A stretch of DNA of 64,000 nt from Argyresthia goedartella (GCA_949825045.1 OX463813.1:1736001-1800000), one strand, 5' to 3'; positions 11,236 to 22,104 are shown, counted from the first letter of the stretch. The notes: generated from the letters alone by a model not told the origin. Numbers and translations: made by a program.

Positions 11236-11767
11236 GGACATGTTATATGGAAGACCTTGACAAATTATGAAACAACAGAAAGCTTTATTTTTACATTTTT
11301 TTAATTGACAAACAAGTAATCAAGACACTGGATTTTTGAAACGGCTGTTACTTTTAACTTCGATTTATCTTGTAATTGATCAGCTCTTCATTAAAAGCTG
11401 TGTTAAAAATTCCTACGCTCTGGGCCTACACAACAGTATTACTACTGTTATTTTTAGTTAATATGCTGATTGATGCTGTCATGTGACACAAATAATATAC
11501 AGATATACTAAATGCAAAGCAGGAATTTATAAATAGTTATTAATTATCACTTATAGCTCACACAGCACCTATGGACCAGCCTCAAAGAAGCGAAAGTCCG
11601 TCCATATTTTGAATCTTGAAGTACATAAAGGTCCCCAAGGCAAACGAAGGTTAGAAAATACCTCATAATTTTAAAATAAAACGCTTTCGGTCTCAAGCTT
11701 ATCTTATCATTTGTTTCACAGGAAATTCGGATCCGATCCCCGATTTGAGATCAAAAGATAATTAATT
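11236..11767. other. Unassigned AT-rich stretch
   Basis: No coding frame, repeat or recognisable element was found. The stretch separates the MITE from the SINE and may hold older, unrecognisable insertions. Confidence 0.4.
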
Positions 11768-12057
11768 TATAACATAACATAACATAGCGTCACGCCTTTT
11801 CCCATACGGGCTGGCAGAGGCACAATTGTGCCCACTTTGAGCCAGTTATTCAATACTCCATTTTGAATGATAGAAAGCTAGCCCATCGCCGCAGCTATGG
11901 AGTAATGAAGGTTTCCTCACGATGGTTTTCATCACCGCTGGAACGTCCGTATAATGTACTGAAGATTAATTCATTATCTATTTGGTACATGGTCAGGAAT
12001 CGAACCTGCATCTCGAGTGAGAAGCAAGCGTGATACCCATTTGACCACAGAGCTCCT
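11768..12057 (-). mobile_element. tRNA-derived SINE 1
   Basis: Read on the minus strand, the unit starts at about 12057 with a tRNA-like head. An A box TGGTCAAATGG lies at 12047-12037 and a B box GGTTCGATTCC at 12006-11996, spaced as in tRNA genes. The body (including GGCAGAGGCACAATTGTG on the plus strand) follows, and the element ends with a short tail of repeated ATGTT near 11768-11787. This is a Pol III-transcribed retroposon that depends on LINE machinery. Start and end are set by the tRNA-like head and the tail repeat; no target duplication was established. Confidence 0.75.
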
Positions 12058-12689
12058 TTTCTTCCTTAATAAATTTATGTTAAGTCTTTTAAATGATAAT
12101 AAAACATCTTGAAGAAACGTACAGTTCTTCATAGTAGTGGCGATGTTCTAGCCCGCTGTCTCATGATATGAATAACTGGATAAACGTGTCACCCCGTATG
12201 GGCAAAGTCGTGACTATATTAGTTTGTTTAATTATGTATCTACCTTCTAGGTGGACATTTATATTGAATAAATTTTATGTTTTACAGGAAACCACTCATC
12301 ATTTACTAATCGAGAAGCCGTCATCACTATCAAAGGAATTTTATATCACTCTAAACAACTGAACCTACTGCGTACAATAATCGGGGAAATTTGATTGCAA
12401 TTGCTAAAAATTAAAAAGATACCTCTTTGTTCATTTTTATTATAAGGCCTTGTCCATGCGTTCAATCTCATGGGAGAAGTTGAGAAAGTCGATGTAAAGA
12501 TATTTGTTATTTACCGATATTTATATTTGCATGCTGGTAAATAAGATGAATAGACATCACAATCCACCCCTAACATACCTAATTTTGAAATAAAGTATCA
12601 TATTTCTGATTGATATCGATAAGAGAATAAATTCTTCATTAATTATAACCTCAATTATAATCTCAACCCAGCTGTAGTGATGTGAAGAT
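12058..12689. other. Unassigned stretch between SINE 1 and the LINE D fragment
   Basis: Short open frames here (for example 12168-12362) have no recognisable motif and a biased AT-rich composition. I see no support for a gene. The right boundary is set by the 3' end of the minus-strand LINE. Confidence 0.4.
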
Positions 12690-13505
12690 TTCAAATATAT
12701 ATTTATTGCACATAAAACGAAAAGGACATCTAAAGAGTTATGCTTATATCTAAATAGAGATCTCTTCCAGCAAACCCGAGATTGACACAATTCAATGTAA
12801 AGGAAAGAACTGTGTTCTCTGATAAAGATACATACATCTAATATTGATCTATTTAACTAACTGCTAGATATACTACATACATAAGTACATACATATTATA
12901 TAAAAATATAAATAAACTAAATCTAGAATACAGAAAGATAATGTTCCTTCTAACGATTCCTGAAGACGGAGAGAAACGGACTATCTCTGATAGTACAGGA
13001 AAGCGAGTTCTAAAGAGTGATCGCCCGCAATCAAAAACACGTTTGTATGCGAGGGTATTCTGATGAGGGATAGAGAGCAGGGAAGCCGTGTGAGTTATAC
13101 GTGGACGAGCCGAAGGGAGAAATTGAAAAAGCTCACCGAGAAAGCTAGGGTGGGTTAAGATGTTGAGTAGAACAATGAGGATGTGTGTGTCCCGACGAAG
13201 ACGGATTGGCAGCGATTTGAACTCCTTACATTACTGCGAGACGTGGTCGCACTTGCGCAGTCCGAAGATAAACCTAATGCTGAGATTATGAACTCGCTTG
13301 AGTCTGTTCAGTTGCTCTTCGTTGGTAGCCAAACAAACATCGGCATAATTGATCAAGGGGAGAAGAAGAGATTGAGCAGGAGTAAGTATTTTTTGTTTGA
13401 TAGGGCAGAAAGTTCTGGAGCCGTCTTAGTGAGTGAAAGGTGGCAAAGACGTGCCTACGGACCTTGCTGACATGTTTAGTCCGGGAGAGTTGTCTATCAA
13501 ACATA
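12690..13505 (-). mobile_element. LINE family D, 5'-truncated copy
   Basis: On the minus strand the sequence starts at about 13505 inside the reverse transcriptase thumb, with '(F)DRQLSRTKHVSKVRRHVFATFHSLRRLQ'-type sequence. It parallels the full-length copy at 44210-44802 almost block for block, then continues through the C-terminal end and a 3' untranslated region. That region holds the box GCTGGAAGAGATCTC (plus strand 12762-12778 reversed) and GTGCAATAAA. Frames are shifted several times. It is one of three family D copies in the window. Confidence 0.8.
13000..13504 (-). pseudogene. LINE D reverse transcriptase C-terminal fragment
   Basis: The first 72 codons (13504-13289) match the thumb region of the family D reverse transcriptase at 44210-44420. 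After a frame change, sequence equivalent to 'LNKLEQLQNLGIRFIFGLRKFDHVSQ' and the 'PIRRRRD' block can be followed to about 13170. No catalytic palm motif is included, as the truncation lies downstream of YADD. Confidence 0.75.
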
Positions 13506-13526
13506 GTAAAAAGTAAAAAGTAAAAA
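13506..13526. repeat. Short (GTAAAAA)n array
   Basis: Three AGTAAAA units lie between the truncated 5' end of the LINE D fragment and the left terminal repeat of the mariner element. It may mark the LINE insertion junction. Confidence 0.6.
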
Positions 13527-13550
13527 ATTATTTATTGCACTGACAATGTA

Positions 13551-13578
13551 CAATCGAACCATCTGAATCATGACCCAC
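13551..13578. repeat. Left terminal inverted repeat of the mariner element
   Basis: 28 bp beginning CAATCGAACCATCTGAATCA, preceded by TA. It is the reverse complement of 22358-22385 except at one position. Confidence 0.88.
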
Positions 13579-13818
13579 CATAAGCTTATTTTGCTAAAAC
13601 CCTTAAATGCAAGTAGGTCGAAATTCGCTTGAAGGTTTATTTCCTTGGTAACGAACTTGTTATCATTTGATTAGATACTGACATTTACTGAGTGCACTGT
13701 TAAATAAATCGGACAGTATCGACTAAGCTCGTATATGAAAAAGAAGAGATGATGTTACTGTCTTTATCTGTATCACGTAGGTAAGTATAGGAAGTTTTCT
13801 ACGAACGTAATGGTGCCA

Positions 13819-13926
13819 CTTCACTTGGCCGTATTAAATTTGCTCAACCATTAGTCGTATTTATTTCTCTAGAATATAAAATCAAAAATAATGCAGTCAT
13901 GTTTGGGCAAATACAGCCAAGTGAAG
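13819..13926. mobile_element. 108-bp foldback MITE nested in the mariner element
   Basis: The unit begins CTTCACTTGGCCGTATT and ends AATACAGCCAAGTGAAG. It pairs with itself imperfectly along its whole length. TGCCA stands directly on both sides (13814-13818 and 13927-13931), a likely 5-bp target duplication. There is no coding capacity. It lies in the 3' non-coding part of the mariner element, between the transposase stop and the left TIR. Confidence 0.75.
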
Positions 13927-14124
13927 TGCCAGCTTTTTATAAACTTTAGATTAATTCATTAACAAGTTTCAATCACGTCATTCTTATAAGTATTTTAAGG
14001 ACAGAAACATGCCATTGTTGGTCTTTCAAGCTATATAAGTAAAAAGAGTAATAAAATTTGTGAAATGAAAAAAAAACTTTATTTAATCTTTAACAGAACT
14101 AATTTAAATTATAAGATTCAGTAT

Positions 14125-15129
14125 CTAAAACCTAGTGTGTGCACCATGGTTATCGATAACGGCCTGTAATCGGTTACGCATTGACCCTATTAGACGACTG
14201 CAAATGTCGCTGTCTCTCAAGTAATCCCAAATTTCGTTACAATGTTGCTCAATTGCTTCCTTTGTTCTCTTGTTTCTGTTATCCCACATTTGGACCATCA
14301 AACCCCACAAATTTTCTATTGGGTTGAGGTCTGGGGATCTACTCGGCCATGGAATCAAAATAACTTCATCATTATGCAGATCAAACCAATTTGAGACTAC
14401 CCTGGCAGTATGCACTCGACAGTTGTCATGAACGTAGGAAAATACTGGCACATCTTCACGCGGGTAAACTGTTCGCACTGTCGGTAACATAGATTCTTCT
14501 AATAGATCGACATACTTCATTGCGTTTTGCCGAGAAGAAATATGGACAAGCTCACCTACTCCTCCGATACCCATCCACGCCCACATATTCGCTGAAATTT
14601 GACCGGATAACTGATTAGGCACGACGTGATCTTCTGTGTACCGCGTGTTATCGTAACGCCACAAAGTTAAGCGACCGTGTTGAGAAGATCGAAATGTTAT
14701 TTCGTCTGTAAATATAGTGTTAGTCCAGTCATAGTCTAAATAAGCGTTTGCAAAATTCCTTCTTGCTGTTTTATGATCTTCCGTTAAGGTAACTTTCTCA
14801 GCATAATGTCTGTAATGCAGTCCAGTGCCGTGCAAATAATTTCTAATAGTTTGTAGACAGACGTCATGTTGTGCCGCAAAATATCGGGTGGGAGTAAAAG
14901 GATATTCTTCGTAATGGTGTTGCATGTCCACTCTTTGTTCGTTCGTGAGTCGGCGAACGCCGTGGTTATGACGTCGTCTGTCCTCGAGAATGCCCTCTCC
15001 GGCGTGCCGTCTGATCCAGGTCCTCACTGTATTCCGATAAATATTCAATTCGCGTGATATTTCCCGTATGCCATAGCCTTCCTCACTTAAGACTACAATC
15101 CGAGCTCTTTGTTCTTCTAAATTAGCCAT
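14125..15129 (-). CDS. Tc1/mariner-type transposase, DD36E, intact
   Basis: The 334-aa protein starts at ATG 15129 and is uninterrupted to the TAG at 14125. Residues about 1-110 form paired helix-turn-helix DNA-binding units, with 'EEGYGIREISRELNIYRNTVRTWIRR' in the first. The catalytic core of the IS630-Tc1 superfamily follows. The first Asp is in 'IFTDEITF' (about residue 142), the second in 'SYVHDN' (about 237), and the Glu in 'SRSPDLNPIENLW' (about 274). I count 36 residues between the second Asp and the Glu, so DD36E rather than the DD34E of classic Tc1. It would cut and paste the element between its 28-bp TIRs at TA sites. It could still be functional in trans. Confidence 0.92.
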   Translation of the reverse strand: MANLEEQRARIVVLSEEGYGIREISRELNIYRNTVRTWIRRHAGEGILEDRRRHNHGVRRLTNEQRVDMQHHYEEYPFTPTRYFAAQHDVCLQTIRNYLHGTGLHYRHYAEKVTLTEDHKTARRNFANAYLDYDWTNTIFTDEITFRSSQHGRLTLWRYDNTRYTEDHVVPNQLSGQISANMWAWMGIGGVGELVHISSRQNAMKYVDLLEESMLPTVRTVYPREDVPVFSYVHDNCRVHTARVVSNWFDLHNDEVILIPWPSRSPDLNPIENLWGLMVQMWDNRNKRTKEAIEQHCNEIWDYLRDSDICSRLIGSMRNRLQAVIDNHGAHTRF

Positions 15130-15212
15130 TATTAAAAATTATTAAGCATTTTACTATTAAGTTTCTATTTTTTCACATTGACTGACAACTTGACATAATA
15201 TGACACACTTGT

Positions 15213-15757
15213 TGTTCGATTCCAAATCGATATTCGATCGATGGTTTCTAAACGGTCATTTTAATTTGACGTTAGCTGTCAATCTGGCAGTTTTGACAAC
15301 TGACAGACGAAAGCCCTCGCAATGTAAACGCGTTTTGATCAGGGTGTTGAAATTAAATCGCAGGGCATCTGGAATGTATTCGGGATTCCCTCAGGATTGT
15401 TAATATAGCTGAGTGTGCCGTTGTCTCTTGAACCAGATAACGTTCGGATTTTCGTGCCCGATTTGTATTTACCAGTAGAAACATAACCTGTGTTGGACAC
15501 TGTGCTCATCACGTTGGCCCGCCAGTCATACCTGGTTGGCTGAAGAACCTGTCTACCAAGAAGAGCCTAGGGTGCACCCGGGCCTTGCAGAGAGACAGGA
15601 GGTTGACGGGACCGAAGCACAGACCAGGTTAGATCTACCCCACATAACTTCAGCTCGGTGAATCGCCGACGTTCATCACTTCTTGGCACCTGATCGTCAC
15701 GCTACCTCGTAGCTCATGGGCCCTTACGAGGTCATTAGGTGCTGAGAAGCCTGAACA
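15213..15757 (+). repeat. 5' LTR of BEL copy 1
   Basis: Begins TGTTCGATTCCAAATCGATA and ends GAAGCCTGAACA. The first 35 bases are rich in short palindromes (ATCGATATTCGATCGAT). The last 200 bp are nearly identical to all other BEL LTRs in the window, while the upstream part differs from the BEL copy 2 LTRs. Confidence 0.93.
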
Positions 15758-15760
15758 TTT

Positions 15761-15776
15761 TGGTAGCAGAGCGTGG
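15761..15776 (+). promoter_or_regulatory. Primer-binding site of BEL copy 1
   Basis: TGGTAGCAGAGCGTGG lies three bases after the 5' LTR and starts with TGG, as expected for priming by a tRNA 3' end. BEL/Pao elements commonly use tRNA-Gly, but I did not verify the tRNA. Copy 2 has the same site with one extra A (49875-49891). Confidence 0.75.
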
Positions 15777-16299
15777 CTTCCTGAGATTTGCAGCCGTCAA
15801 GGGCTCCAGGAAGGCACGATTTGGGACTATCTATCTGTAGGTATAGGCGGTTAGGTAACTTGGTTGTTGTTCCTATATCCACATAGATTGGTAGTATTGT
15901 AAGCTATAGGTCTATTGCCGGTAGTAGACAGACAGATATTAAATTGAAATTTGCATTGAATTACCAGTTAGTCAATCTATTAGTGGTCTAGTAATGCTAT
16001 TGAATGAATGTTTTGGTTAACATAGGTAGTTACATCTATTGATAGCAGGCTATTACATTGTTTTCAGTTTATAGCAATTTATAACTTGAACTAATATTGA
16101 CTATCTGTGTGTGTTATAATGATAAAGGGAAAATAAATTGTTATTTACAGAATTTATATAGATATAAAACTCGGTTCCTATTGTTTAAGGAAAACAACAT
16201 TGTTTAAGTTATAGTTTAGGGTTCCCTCGTTTGGGTTATAAACTGGAGGGTCCAATAAAATTGAGTTACTGCAAATTGTGAGTAAGTATCGTTCCGATC

Positions 16300-18012
16300 A
16301 TGTCGTTATCTGAAATCCAGAAGGGTGTTTCTAAGGAACTCAGATGGTTTTCCTCCGCACACGGTCTGATAGACCGTTTAGATAGGCATGATGTGGTATT
16401 GGAGCGGTCTATGGACGTTAAGGAACGTTACAATAGGGTGCTCGAATTGTCCGCGCAGGCGGAATCAGTTGATGGTTGTGCACCTGACAGGCTGTCACGG
16501 TTGATAGGGGATGTCGACCAATGTATGGAGATGGCAGCTGCTATCACGCAGAAGGCTGCGGACATACGTAGACAGCGCGAGTCCAGCCATGATGGTGACA
16601 ATGAAGCACATCTGCCGCATCAGGGATCGGGGTCCAGGTTACCTGCCATAACTATGCCTACCTTTGACGGCGTGTCCGGTGAATGGATGAGCTTCATCAA
16701 TCTGTTCGACAGTTTGGTGCACATGCGATCGGACATTACCAAGTCTGTCAAGATGGCTCAGCTAGTGGCAGCATTGAGAAGTGAGCCTAGGGAGCTGGTC
16801 GCTCATTTGACAGTTACGGAGGTTAACTATGAGACGGCCAGGCAATTGTTGGTCAGACTTTACCACAACAAACGGAGGTTGGCCGATGCTCAACTGAACC
16901 GTTTGTTTAGCATCCCGGTTGTGAACAAGGTCGGGGCCATACAGACGGAGGTTTTGAACCCATTGTTGTCCGTCACCAAGGCTCTAGAGAATCTTGGACT
17001 TCCGGTTGGTGAATGGTCGTACTTACTGTTGTACATTGTACTTTCCCGCCTACCCGCTGACGTGCAGACTCGTTTCGAACAGTCTCACGGGAGGTCGGCC
17101 GAGGACCTGCCCGCCTTCTCCGACTTGGTCGGATTTTTGGAAGAGGAGGCTCGACGGGCAGAGAATTTGGGGTTGACGGTCACCCATCCTTCGGAGCCAC
17201 AGAGAGCTGCCGGGAGCGCTGTGAGTAGGGGCCCTCCGACGAGGAAGGACCGCACCAACCGGCAGTCATATGGGACTGTGAGTGCATTGACCCCACATGG
17301 TGAGACCTGCCCATGTTGTAGGCAGATTTGCCATGCTGTGGCCAATTGCAATAAGTTCGGGGAACTTAGGGTTCAGGGACGGCGCCGGATGGCCAAGCAG
17401 CGGAGCTGGTGTTTCCTGTGCCTCGGGCCACACATGGCTAGGGACTGCACGCGCACACAAATATGCGGATATTGTGGTGGGGCCCACAACAATCTGTTGT
17501 GCATGAACCGGTCCGGCCAACAGCCACCACAGGGCCGTACCCAGGGTGACACGGCATGGGGCCCTGAGAATTCGTTTGCGACTCGGAGCGCAACTCAGGG
17601 GCCAACGTCCCCACGTGCACAGGGCAGTACTAGGGTGCAGGGCCGCACTCAGGATCATTACATGGGGGGCCCTGAGTTTTCGGTTGCGACTCAGCATCCG
17701 ACTCAGCGGGACATTAGGTGTGTTGAGCAGGCCGTAACGGGCGGGTGGCATGGGACACCTTCGAGCTATGCGGGTGCGGTTCGGACGCCACCTCAGTTGT
17801 CGCCCCGCTCGTCGCCTCGTCCTCGTCGGTCAGATGTGATGTCCCCCCCGCTCATGGAGCGGCCACGGTTGAATTCACGCCCACCCCCCTTTACGGGGCA
17901 TCGTAGGGTGGCAATGGAACCGGTGCGTGGGCCATTTGTACAATGGGACCCTCTGGCGTATAGCTGCATACCTGATCGGTTACAGGCAGATTAGGGCCCC
18001 GGGGGCCCTCGC
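16300..18012 (+). pseudogene. gag: BEL copy 1 gag, ended early by TAG 17992
   Basis: ATG 16300 opens a 564-codon frame. Residues about 1-150 form the N-terminal matrix/capsid-like part. Residues about 100-290 include the DUF1759-type region with 'LPAITMPTFDGVSGEWMSF'. Three cysteine-rich knuckles follow: 'CPCCRQICHAVANC' (about 335), which differs from copy 2 at two positions, then 'CFLCLGPHMARDC' and 'CGYCGGAHNNLLC' (about 372-402), both CX2CX3HX4C. The tail is rich in Gln, Thr and Gly. TAG at 17992-17994 replaces a Trp codon kept in copy 2. A second in-frame TAG, shared by both copies, follows at 18013-18015. Gag would package element RNA in cytoplasmic particles. Confidence 0.85.
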
Positions 18013-18015
18013 TAG
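18013..18015 (+). promoter_or_regulatory. In-frame UAG between gag and protease, shared by both BEL copies
   Basis: Gag and the protease region are in the same frame and separated only by this TAG, with context CGC TAG GAA TTT. The same codon and context occur in copy 2 at 52310-52312. The protease segment has no ATG near its start. This arrangement resembles stop-codon readthrough for Gag-Pol expression, though inheritance from one defective source element would look the same. Confidence 0.5.
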
Positions 18016-21000
18016 GAATTTGCGGCCCTACAATTTGTTGCCCCCCAACCGGAGACGGTGGTATTACCGATCGCCTCTGTGCTTGTTTGGGATTTGGCGG
18101 GCAACCCAACATACGTTCGCGCCCTATTAGATTCTGGAGCTCAGGGCTGCATTGTATCGAATGATTTAGCAAAATGGTTGGGCCTCAAGGTAAATAGGTA
18201 TAATAAATCTATACGGGGCGTGGGGAATGTTACGGTTACGAATGTAGTTGGTCAATCGGTGATCACGTTCTCTCCACGTTATGACATTTTGACAAAAACA
18301 TCCGTGCAAGCTTTAGTAATGACGCATGTCATGGGCAGACACCCCTTGGTGAAGTTGAATCCGGCCGTTCGATTCCTGACATCAGGACTCAAGTTGGCGG
18401 ATCCCGATTTTGCCACTCCAGCCCCGGTCGACCTGCTACTGGGAGCAGACGTTCTGGGTAAGTTTCTGTTGTCAGATCGGCGAGTTCTTCAGCCGGCATT
18501 GCCAATGGTTAGGCCTGCCGAGTCAGATGGCATACTTATTGGCTCAGCGTTGTCAGACGCTATCCAACGTTTCTGGGAGATAGAGAAACCTCTCACCGTT
18601 CGTCGAGTCGACGCAGACGAAGAAGAGTGCGAGTTGTTTTACCAGAATAGTACTGGTCGCCTTCGTTCTGGTCGTTTTGTAACTCGACTGCCTTTCAGGG
18701 CCGCTCGACCGCCACTAGGAGAATCTAGGAAGATGGCTTAGACGAGATTGATGTCGATGGAGCGTAGTATGTCAAGAGACGCCGTATTTAAACAAAAATA
18801 CGTCGATTTCATGAGGGAGTATGAGTCGTTAGGACACATGTCGGTATCGGGTGTGGACTGGAGATCTGAGGATCATTGTTTCCTTCCACACCATGCCGTC
18901 CTGCGAACCCCTACCGGCAAGATTCGAGTTGTTTTTGATGGGTCAAGGAGCAAGATTTGTACGTCGATGACGTCTGCACAGGGGCAGCCAGTGTAGAGGA
19001 AGCTCTGGACCGACGTGACGAGCTCATTCAATTGCTGGAACGAGGCGGCTATGAACTACGCAAGTGGATGTCCAACTCCCCTGAGTTGATGGCTGGTCTC
19101 CCAGATGAGTTTCAACAAGACCCGCACGTTTTTGAGAATCCTGACAACCCTAACATGTTGTCAGTGCTTGGAATTCAGTACCGGCCCGTCCATGATGAGT
19201 TTACCTATCGGGTGGTTTTAGAAACACCGAAGGCCTGGACGAAGCGGTCAGTACTGTCAACGATTGCGAGAACGTTCGACCCGAATGGATGGATTTCTCC
19301 AGTCACCTTTGCTCTCAAATGTTTTATGCAAAGGTTATGGGCGGCTCAGTTGACCTGGGTCACCCACCTCTCAGTTGATTTGTTGACTGATTGGACGCGA
19401 ATGTTCACCTCGCTATCGGACATAAATAATGTATCGCTGCCGAGGAAATTGGTCCCTGCTGGGGATTACAGGGCAACCCTTCACGGGTTTTGTGATGCCT
19501 CTGAACGAGGGTTTGCGGCAGCGGTTTATTTGCGAACCATCACCTCCACCGGGGAGGTCGACGTGCGTTTGGTTTTGGCAAAAAGCAAGGTAGCGCCTAT
19601 TCGGACAAGGATGACGATTCCAAAACTGGAACTGTCCGGGGCTGCTCTTTTGACCAAACTTTTGATCACACTCTAACAGTGTTGCGTGGGTCAGTGGTTT
19701 CGGAGGATACGATGTACGCTTGGACGGTCAGCCAGATTGTTTTGTGCTGGCTGAAGGCTTCGGTCCATAACTTAGAGGTTTTTGTTGCGAACCGTGTCTC
19801 CCAGATTGTGTCGTCTGAGGTCCCACTGACCTGGAGACATGTACCAGGAGAATTGAACCCGTCTGATTGTGCATCCAGGGGATGTCAGGCTCCTGAACTC
19901 GTTAGACACCATTTGTGGTGGGGACCACCCTGGCTTGCCAAGAGAGAATCGGACTGGCCCCACAACCATGTAGTAGCATCTTCGGATCATGGCCCCAGAG
20001 CGGCCGTGCATGTTACCCAGAAGGCTGAGGACCCTGACGCCGGGTTTCTGCTGGACCGGTATAGCTCACTTGACAAGTTGATAAACGTGTCCACTTGGAT
20101 TAGGAAATTCGCTCGAAATTGTCGTACTCCTCGCGATCAGCGAACGTTGAACCCTATTCTGACTCCGGCAGAGCGAAACGAGTCGCTGTTGAATTTGGTC
20201 CGGTTGGTACAGTCCTCGAAGTTTGGGGCAGAATTGGAGATTATACGAAGTGGACGTTCGAAATTGAAGGGAGCCGTCGCGCGTCTCAACCCCTTTGTTG
20301 ATTCGACCGGGTTACTTCGGGTAGGAGGAAGATTGCGCAATGTGAATCTGTCGTATTCGGCTCGTCACCCACTTCTGCTCCCCAAGGGGGGACAGTTAGT
20401 TGAATTGCTGGTGACTGATCGTCATATTAAAAACGCGCATGCCGGCTGTAACGCGTTGTTGGCCACGCTCCAGTGGGAGTTTTGGATCTTATCTGCCCGC
20501 CGTGCCATACGGAAGATCATGTTTCGGTGCATGCCTTGTTATCGACTTAAGGCTGCCACGATGCAACCTCTCATGGGGGACTTGCCCCCTGATCGTGTGA
20601 ATGAGGTCAGACCGTTTTCAGGTGTTGGTACGGATTTTGCAGGACCGTTTATGGTGAAGAGTTCACGATTGCGTACCGCTAAGCAATACAAGGCGTACCT
20701 ATGTGTGTTTGTTTGTTTATCCACCAAGGCGGTACATCTCGAGCTCGTTGCTGATCTCTCGACAGAGGCTTTCATTGCTTGTTTGGATAGGTTTGTTTCT
20801 CGAAGGGGACTTCCAACTTTGATCCGCTCTGATAACGGCACTAACAACATCGGTGCGGAACGATACTTACGAGAGATAGTCAACTTTTTGAATGTAAATA
20901 AAGTGGATATTGGAACGGCCCTCTCCCGTCGGGGTATACAGTGGACCTTCAGCCCACCGATTTGCCCCCACTGGGGTGGGATTTTTGAGGCCGTAGTTAA

Positions 21001-21523
21001 GTCAGCTAAGACGCACTTAGGGCGTATAGTAGGTCAGACCGCGCTGACTTTTGAGGAGCTCGCGACATTGTTTTGTAAGATCGAGGCCGTTCTCAATTCG
21101 CGACCGTTGTGTCTGCTCAGCTCGGATCCAAATGACCTGGAGGCTCTAACCCCAGGCCATTTCTTGATAGGACAGCCACTTAACGCGTTGCCCGAGCACC
21201 CCTACGAGGGAGTGAAATTGTATCGGTTGTCAAGGTATCAGATGTTGCAGCAGTTTACTCAGAATTTCTGGAAGCGTTGGTCGCTCGAGTATCTGCATAT
21301 CTTACAACAGCGCCTTAAGTGGACTGACAAAACTAGCCCCCCTAGTGTTGGTGACCTCGTTCTGGTTAAGGATGCTAACCTACCGCCACAACGTTGGCGC
21401 AGGGGGCGCATTGTTAACTTGTTCCCTGGCAAGGACGGGACCCCCCGGTCTGCAGAGGTTCTAGTAGGAGGCTCGGTTCTAAAACGAGCGGTAGCAACGT
21501 TGTCTCGGCTGCCCGTAGATTAG
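18016..21523 (+). pseudogene. pol: BEL copy 1 pol: protease, deleted RT, RNase H, integrase
   Basis: The protease (18058-18480) has 'ALLDSGAQGC', the DUF1758-type aspartic peptidase motif. A TAG at 18739-18741 interrupts the frame. At about 18945-18955 the sequence jumps from 'VVFDGS' to 'YVDDVCTGA', so most of the RT fingers and palm is missing and the frame changes. RNase H follows with 'GFCDASERGFAAAVY'; the later acidic motif reads YAWTVS here but YAWTDS in copy 2. One base is missing near 19665. The integrase (19679-21523) is open and complete: an HHCC-type zinc domain ('HIKNAHAGCN...CMPC'), 'GTDFAGPF', 'IRSDNGTN' and 'GIFEAVVKSAK' supply D, D and E. A DUF5641-type tail ('PSVGDLVLVKD') ends it. 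Confidence 0.88.
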
Positions 21524-21555
21524 GGGACAGGTGGGTGCCTGTCCGGGCGGGTGAT

Positions 21556-22099
21556 TGTTCGATTCCAAATCGATATTCGATCGATGGTTTCTGAACGGTC
21601 ATTTTAATTTGACATTAGCTGTCAATCTGGCAGTTTTACAAATGACAGACGAAAGCCCTCGCAATGTAAACGCGTTTTGATCAGGGTGTTGAAATTAAAT
21701 CGCAGGGCATCTGGAATGTATTCGGGATTCCCTCAGGATTGTTAATATAGCTGAGTGTGCCGTTGTCTCTTAAACCAGATAAAGTTCGGATTTTCGTGCC
21801 CGATTTGTATTTACCAGTAGAAACATAACCAGTGTTGGACACTGTGCTCATCACGTTGGCCCGCCAGTCATACCTGGTTGGCTGAAGAACCTGTCTACCA
21901 AGAAGAGCCTAGGGTGCACCCGGGCCTTGCAGAGAGACAGGAGGTTGACGGGACCGAAGCACAGACCAGGTTAGATCTACCCCACATAACTTCAGCTCGG
22001 TGAATCGCCGACGTTCATCACTTCTTGGCACCTGATCGTCACGCTACCTCGTAGCTCATGGGCCCCTACGAGGTCATCAGGTGCTGAGAAGCCTAAACA
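21556..22099 (+). repeat. 3' LTR of BEL copy 1
   Basis: Same ends as the 5' LTR, with about ten substitutions and small indels. The G-rich stretch GGGCGGGTGAT directly upstream is the likely polypurine primer. Just before it, GGACAGG and CCTGTCC (about 21525-21544) can form a 7-bp stem that is also present in copy 2. Confidence 0.93.
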
Positions 22100-22104
22100 C
22101 TTGT

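Larger units (their letters stand above)
15213..22099 (+). mobile_element. BEL/Pao LTR retrotransposon, copy 1
   Basis: LTRs of 545 bp (15213-15757) and 544 bp (21556-22099) begin TGTTCG, end in AACA and differ at roughly ten positions by eye. CTTGT is duplicated on both sides (15208-15212 and 22100-22104). Between them lie a primer site, gag with BEL-type zinc knuckles, a DUF1758-type protease, a deleted reverse transcriptase, RNase H and a complete integrase with a DUF5641-type C-terminus. The element interrupts the mariner transposon. Stops, a frameshift and an internal deletion make it non-autonomous, but LTR similarity indicates a fairly recent insertion. Confidence 0.93.

Noticed and set aside
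11990..12057. tRNA-like sequence with A and B boxes
   Set aside because: The acceptor stem does not close and it continues into a SINE body and tail; not a functional tRNA gene.
12168..12790. Open frames of 64 and 77 codons
   Set aside because: No motif, biased composition, and overlap with LINE D 3' untranslated sequence on the other strand; chance ORFs.
17266..17751. 161-codon open frame antisense to BEL gag
   Set aside because: Shadow frame created by GC-rich, Pro/Arg-biased codons of gag; the same shadow (297 codons) occurs opposite copy 2.
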